From the NCBI RefSeq assembly GCF_019097595.1, contig NC_080718.1:13744157-13808156 (forward strand): DNA of 64,000 nucleotides, given 5' to 3'. The notes under the pieces are model-generated. The model had not been told where the DNA came from. It saw only the letters and a program-made list of their open reading frames with translations, and ran no database searches. A program made the position numbers and the translations under genes. The first letter of the stretch is position 1, and each line of letters begins with the position of its first letter. Shown piece by piece: positions 59,328-64,000 of this stretch. This DNA comes from Hemibagrus wyckioides. Its lineage: Eukaryota; Chordata; Actinopteri; Siluriformes; Bagridae.

Positions 59328-59525
59328 CACTGCGCATGCGCACGGCGCAGTGACGCAGAACCCTTGACGTAATGTTTATGTTTAAACTGAGTTTCTAAGG
59401 TGTCGTGGTTGTGAAGATCGCAAGACTTGGATTATCCTTTGCTTTGTGATTTTTCTACACGCCAGTTTGGGATTTCTTCTTACTCCGCTACTGGACCTGA
59501 CTTCTACACCGACTCTACAGCAGTG
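59328..59525 (+). promoter_or_regulatory. Promoter of the proline-rich repeat gene, copy 2
   Basis: NRF-1 palindrome TGCGCATGCGCA at 59331-59342 and CRE-like TGACGTAA follow as in copy 1. One base differs just after the NRF-1 site (CACGGCGCAG versus CACTGCGCAG). Confidence 0.6.
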
Positions 59526-61864
59526 ATGATGAACTTCAGAGGAGGAACCGCGCTTCAGCAGCACCAGGATGTGGAGCCCGAGCCCGGATGGAGCGGACTG
59601 GACGACCCCTGGAACGGTCAGTTACTGACTTTTCTCTTTTTCTCTTTTTCTCTTAAGTAGAAAGTCCTTTAAACACCGCGGTATTACAAAAAAAACGCAA
59701 TCGGGAATATCGTTTTATTTGGTTAGATGATTTGGAGAAAATCTATTCGGCTAATCGATATTTGGCTAATCGCTTTACGGACACGATCATTAAGCTAGCG
59801 GACAAAGCGGCAGACTCCGGTGAAACGAGCAGGGAGGAAATAAACAGTGTTAATGTTTTCAGATATGTTAAAATCAGCTTTTTATAAAAGTCGGAATATT
59901 TATTTAACGCTTATTAAAGTTTACTAAGACAAGCCGAAGAGTATTAGCCAAGATTAGCTAGACGGCTAGTTAGCATGTAGCTAAGTAATTGTTTTTCAGT
60001 GTTCATAGGTTTTTTTTAAAGAGTGAATAAAACAAGTTAAAATGTTTACAATAACATGATCTATTTTATTATTTGAACGATTTTTCATTGTCCGTGTTTG
60101 TCGAGTTGTTAAAGCGGAGAGAGGAAGGGGCTGTGAGGAAAGGCAGCTAGCTGAACAAAACCAATCGCTAGAAATAAATGGAGCTAATGTAGAGTGCAGC
60201 TTAGGCAAAAATATCAAGCTGTTTGTTTCACTTCTGTTCAGCAAGGATTTGTTTATAGCTGTAATGAATAAAATATTTAGGAGTAGTGTCATTTATGATA
60301 AAGGGCGAATTTTTGAGAGGAGACACAAATGGACTCAAAGGGGATGTGAAGCGTTGGAGTAAGGAACTGATAAAGAAACACTGTAATAGAAATGTAGTTT
60401 AATCTGCATTGTTTTGGGGAAGATACTTTTGAGCATTGAGATAAGTGACCAGTGTGAGTAACAGTGAAGCCGTGATAGCGTAAGTAACTCCTATAAATGC
60501 AGAATATAAATACTGAGTTTTTTCTGCACTGTTATAGGAAGATTACAGTAATATAGCTTGTGTAAATATGTCTTGTTTAGATAGGGAGGTTTTCCTGCTT
60601 TACAAAACATACACAGTGCTATTAAAAAAGGGTTTCTGCTTCTTTTTATGAGATGTTTTTAAATGTGCCGCATTGTCTGTTCATCTTGTTTGACACAGGG
60701 ACACAGAGGGAGACGTTTGTGTTTCCTGAGGATGAGGACGATGACAACTGGCCTATGAGAAGCCACTCTCCTGTATGGATCCCACCACCTGTGGGGAGCC
60801 CAGCCCCACCTATGAGAGGTCCCTTTTCTGTATGGACCCCACCACCTGTGAGGAGCCCATCCCCACCTATGAGAGGCCTCTCTCCTGTATGGACCCCACC
60901 ACCTGTGAGGAGCCCATCCCCACCTATGAGAGGCCTCTCTCCTGTGTGGACCCCACCACCTGTGAGGAGCCCATCCCCACCTATGAGAGGGCTCTCTCCT
61001 GTATGGACACCACCACCTGTGAGGATCCCATCCCCACCTATGAGAGGGCTCTCTCCTGTATGGACACCACCACCTGTGAGGATCCCATCCCCACCTATGA
61101 GAGGGCTCTCTCCTGTATGGACCCCACCACCTGTGAGGATCCCATCCCCACCTATGAGAGGCCTCTCTCCTGTATGGACCCCACCACCTGTGAGGATCCC
61201 ATCCCCACCTATGAGAGGCCTCTCTCCTGTATGGATCCCACCACCTGTGAGGGGCCCATCCCCACCTATGAGAGGCCTCTCTCCTGCATGGATCCCACCA
61301 CCTGTGGGGAGCCTCTCTCCTCTATGGATCCCACCACCTGTGAGGGGCCCATCCCCACCTATGAGAGGCCTCTCTCCTCTATGGAACCCACCACCTGTAT
61401 GGATCCCACCACCTGTGAGGTGCCCATCCCCACCTATGAGAGGCCTCTCTCCTCTATGGAACCCACCACCTGTATGGATCCCACCACCTGTGAGGGGCCC
61501 ATCCCCACCTATGAGAGGCCTCTCTCCTGTATGGATCCCACCACCTGTGGGGAGCCCATCTCCACCTATGAGAGGCCTCTCTCCTGTATGGAGGAGACCA
61601 TCCCCTTGCAGAAACCTCTCCTCTGTGATGAGTCTATCCCCAGTAATGCAACCATCCCCATTGAGGAGGCCATCACCTTCAGGGAATCCACAGAGTTTCA
61701 CAGTTCCTCTGCCCCAGCCTCATGTCCAGATTAACCCTCACCACATTGTGGCTGGTCAGCTGTATGTTCCTGACCCACGCCAGGGCATAAGGAGGAGGAG
61801 GGACGAAGAGGATGATCAAGAAGCCCCTCCGAGTAGACGGCAGCATGTGGATCAGGATGGGTAG
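59526..61864 (+). CDS. Unrecognised proline-rich protein with 19-residue repeats (copy 2), 418 residues
   Basis: Exons 59526-59616 and 60699-61864, same splice sites and phase as copy 1. Exon 1 is identical to copy 1 at all 91 bases. The acidic start of exon 2 differs by one silent change (CCG/CCT). The repeat tract is 13 residues longer overall: an extra RSPSPP unit, rearranged WIPPPV steps, and an added unit before the Ser/Arg stretch. The C-terminus is the same apart from Ser to Gly in HHIVAGQLYVPD. Neither copy has a frameshift or early stop across the repeat tract, which suggests the protein frame is maintained, or that the duplication is very young. Confidence 0.65.
60769..61595 (+). 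repeat. 57-bp coding tandem repeat (copy 2)
   Basis: Same unit as 46030-46815. Includes two GACACCACCACC variants not seen in copy 1 and a late unit ending GGGGAGCCCATCTCCACC. Confidence 0.95.
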
Positions 61865-61986
61865 CTGGGTTTCATCAGGAGGATCGTCCGATTCCCCGTT
61901 CCCTGGGTTTCTATTTACATGGGAGAGCTGTATGTTCAGAAGCTCAGTCATCACCTCATCTTCATCACCTCATATCCATGATGTGT

Positions 61987-62047
61987 GGTAAGTATCTGTG
62001 GTAAGTATCTGTGGTAAGTATGTGTGGTAAGTATGTGTGGTAAGTAT
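61987..62047 (+). repeat. Array of five GGTAAGTAT motifs, 13-bp period
   Basis: Motif starts at 61987, 62000, 62013, 62026 and 62039. One unit more than copy 1. Confidence 0.9.
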
Positions 62048-62241
62048 TTCACCTCTAGATTTCAGCATTAGTCTTTTTTTTTTTCAGAGAGAGATTTCAG
62101 CCTTTTAAACATGTGGGGTGGTGAGAATCTGTTGTTTCTTTTGTATTTTGCATTTGCGTTTAGTTTGTGTTAAATGTATAGGATTTTTATAATATTAATG
62201 TTGTTTATTTATATATTTATATATAATATATTATATATATT

Positions 62242-62251
62242 AATAAATAAA
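62242..62251 (+). promoter_or_regulatory. Candidate polyadenylation signal, copy 2
   Basis: AATAAATAAA at the position matching copy 1, about 380 bp after the stop codon. Confidence 0.45.
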
Positions 62252-62407
62252 TAGAAATTGTATTGTTGTAGAATCATGCATTGTTGTAAATATGTAAATA
62301 TGTAAATATTACATTTTTAAGATTTAGATTTTAATATTAAGTTATACAAATGTAGTGTTGCGTTATAAAATATTAAAATAGTGTATAAAATATTAATATC
62401 TGTAATA

Positions 62408-62968
62408 GGTCCGTGTACTTTATGGTATTTGAAGTTTCTTTTTATGAAACAGAAACAAAAAAAACGAAAATGAAATTGTTTTTTAATTATGTGATGAAAA
62501 CGTCAGACACCTTTTTAAAATTAGACTTGATTTTCTTTCCTCATTTATACTTTAAATAAAGAAAGTTTTATATCATAGAAACGGAAAAACAGCTGCATTT
62601 TCTTTGTCTAAAACCGGCCGTATCTCTTCTTCTGTCATTTGTGGCAGCGTGCAGTGTTCTACCTCGGTGAAGTTAGTTATACAGACACTCAGAAGCGGTA
62701 TTTTAGGGACCGCGGTAAAACACTGCACGCTGCCACAAATGACAGAAGAAGAGATACGGCCGGTTTTAGACTAAGAAAATGCAGCTGTTCTTCCGTTTCT
62801 ATGATATAGAACTTTCTTTATTTAAAGTATAAATGAGGAAAGAAAATCAAGTCTAATTTTAAAAAGGTGTCTGATGTTTTCATCACATAATTAAAAAACA
62901 ATTTCATTTTCGTGTTTTTTGTTTCTGTTTATAAAAACAAACTTCAAATGCCAAAAAGTACACGGACC
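62408..62968. mobile_element. Foldback element, 561 bp, copy 2
   Basis: Counterpart of 47615-48174, with a handful of substitutions and one extra A in an A run. The arms remain complementary over about 260 bp. Confidence 0.85.
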
Positions 62969-63179
62969 ATAATAAGTGTACAGTTTGTCGTTGCTTGTAA
63001 ATAGTTAATAAATTATTTTTTGGTTCAATTCACACGTGTCTCAAGTGTCTTTTTTTTATAACATCATAAACATTTCTCATTTGTTTCTCATATAATTACA
63101 CAGTAAAAAGAGTAGAGTATTGTTGTATTACATATCAGTATTTTTCTAAAACAACAGCCATGTTACAGTGTGAAATGCT

Positions 63180-63183
<4 letters not shown>

Positions 63184-63214
<31 letters not shown>

Positions 63215-63289
63215 TGTGTATGTATGTGTGTGTATGTGTGTGTATGTGTGTGTATGTGTGTGTATGTGTGTGTATGTGTGTGTATGTGT

Positions 63290-63338
<49 letters not shown>
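63184..63338. repeat. (GA)n(GT)n / GTAT compound microsatellite, copy 2
   Basis: GA tract, then GTGTGTAT units and pure GT. Confidence 0.96.
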
Positions 63339-63340
<2 letters not shown>

Positions 63341-63730
63341 ACAGTTCAGTCCCGGGTGTTGAGGAGCCTGATGGCTTGAGGAAAGAAACTGTTACACAGT
63401 CTGGTTGTGAGGGCCCGAATGCTCCGGTACCTCTTTCCAGATGGCAGGAGGGTGAAGAGTGTGTGTGAGGGGTGTCTGGGGTCAGCCACAATGCTTTAGA
63501 GCAATTTAGAGTTACCAGCCTCAGAAATCACCAATTAACAGCACCTCAGATTAGAGCCGTTATGAAGGCTTTACAGAGCATCAGTAGCAGACATATCTCA
63601 ATATCAACTGTTCAAAGGACATTATTGTGTATTTCGGCCGCCTTCAGCATTGTTTTACAATGTAGAAAGAAATAAACATCAGGAAAGACCATGGAATTAG
63701 AAGACGTGTCCAAACTTTTGACTGGTAGAG

Positions 63731-63732
<2 letters not shown>
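63339..63732. mobile_element. LINE-related fragment plus Tc1-like derivative, copy 2
   Basis: Same sequences as 48540-48935, ending GTGTCCAAACTTTTGACTGG TAGAGTA. Confidence 0.58.

Positions 63733-63802
<70 letters not shown>
63733..63802. repeat. (TA)n microsatellite, copy 2
   Basis: About 70 bp of TA. Confidence 0.97.
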
Positions 63803-63805
<3 letters not shown>

Positions 63806-64000
63806 TATCTCACAAAAGTGAGATAACATTGTTGTGTTTTCTGACATTTTTATTGCTGTCCTGCTCAAAGGCTGAAAGGTATTTTAGTCACGTGGTGTGA
63901 AAGCGGCGCTGCGCAGACCGATAAGTGTATGACATTAAAGTATCGCGAGAGCTGTTCTAGCGCATATTCCAGCGCACACTCTCGCGGTATTTTGGCGCGA
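63803..64000 (-). mobile_element. Start of the inverted CAGGGGCGT-family copy, cut by window end
   Basis: Matches 49011-49200, with a small insertion (CAAAGGCTGAAAGG) near 63870. Continues beyond the window. Confidence 0.65.

Overview
The window is vertebrate, most likely teleost fish, nuclear DNA. The evidence is a spliced LIM-protein gene with GT-AG introns, dense TA, CA, GA and GT microsatellites, several Tc1/mariner-like elements, hAT and piggyBac remnants, LINE fragments, and short interspersed repeats of a kind common in fish. A catfish or other otophysan is possible, but the sequence alone does not decide this.

Layout. 1-9175 holds no gene I can support: a broken Tc1-like element (1398-2467), microsatellites and short interspersed repeats. 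10243-23602 (minus strand) is a complete crip2 gene: eight coding exons, 206 residues, two LIM domains, and a GC-box/octamer/TATA-like promoter just upstream of the ATG. 25959-33000 is repeat-rich. It has one Tc1-like element nested inside another with a readable TA target duplication, a minisatellite, a decayed hAT transposase with a TTF-type finger, a small hAT-type non-autonomous element with its target duplication, and a perfect 25-bp inverted repeat. 33858-35736 (minus) is an unrecognised gene model of four coding exons (443 residues).

36497-about 49380 and 50120-64000 are two copies of one block of about 14 kb, in direct orientation and largely identical. Each copy carries, in order: a Gypsy-like pol remnant, the 3' part of an ankef1-like gene (broken differently in each copy), an L1-like ORF1 remnant, remnants of a terminal-inverted-repeat element, an unknown acidic ORF region, a Tc1-like fragment, and a two-exon gene for an unrecognised proline-rich protein built from a 19-residue repeat. 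Downstream of that gene come a short array of exact 5'-splice-site motifs, a foldback element of about 560 bp, and LINE/Tc1 fragments with long microsatellites. Later transposon events distinguish the copies. Copy 1 has a 1575-bp piggyBac-like insertion whose empty site is preserved in copy 2. Copy 2 keeps a longer L1 stretch followed by a hAT transposase remnant, itself interrupted by an LTR-like insert.

The most novel material is the duplicated proline-rich gene. It has a CpG-type promoter with an NRF-1 palindrome and a CRE-like site, a repeat tract that stays open in three reading frames, and a 3' region that could form a very long hairpin. Whether the two blocks are a true tandem duplication or two haplotypes joined in assembly cannot be decided from sequence alone.
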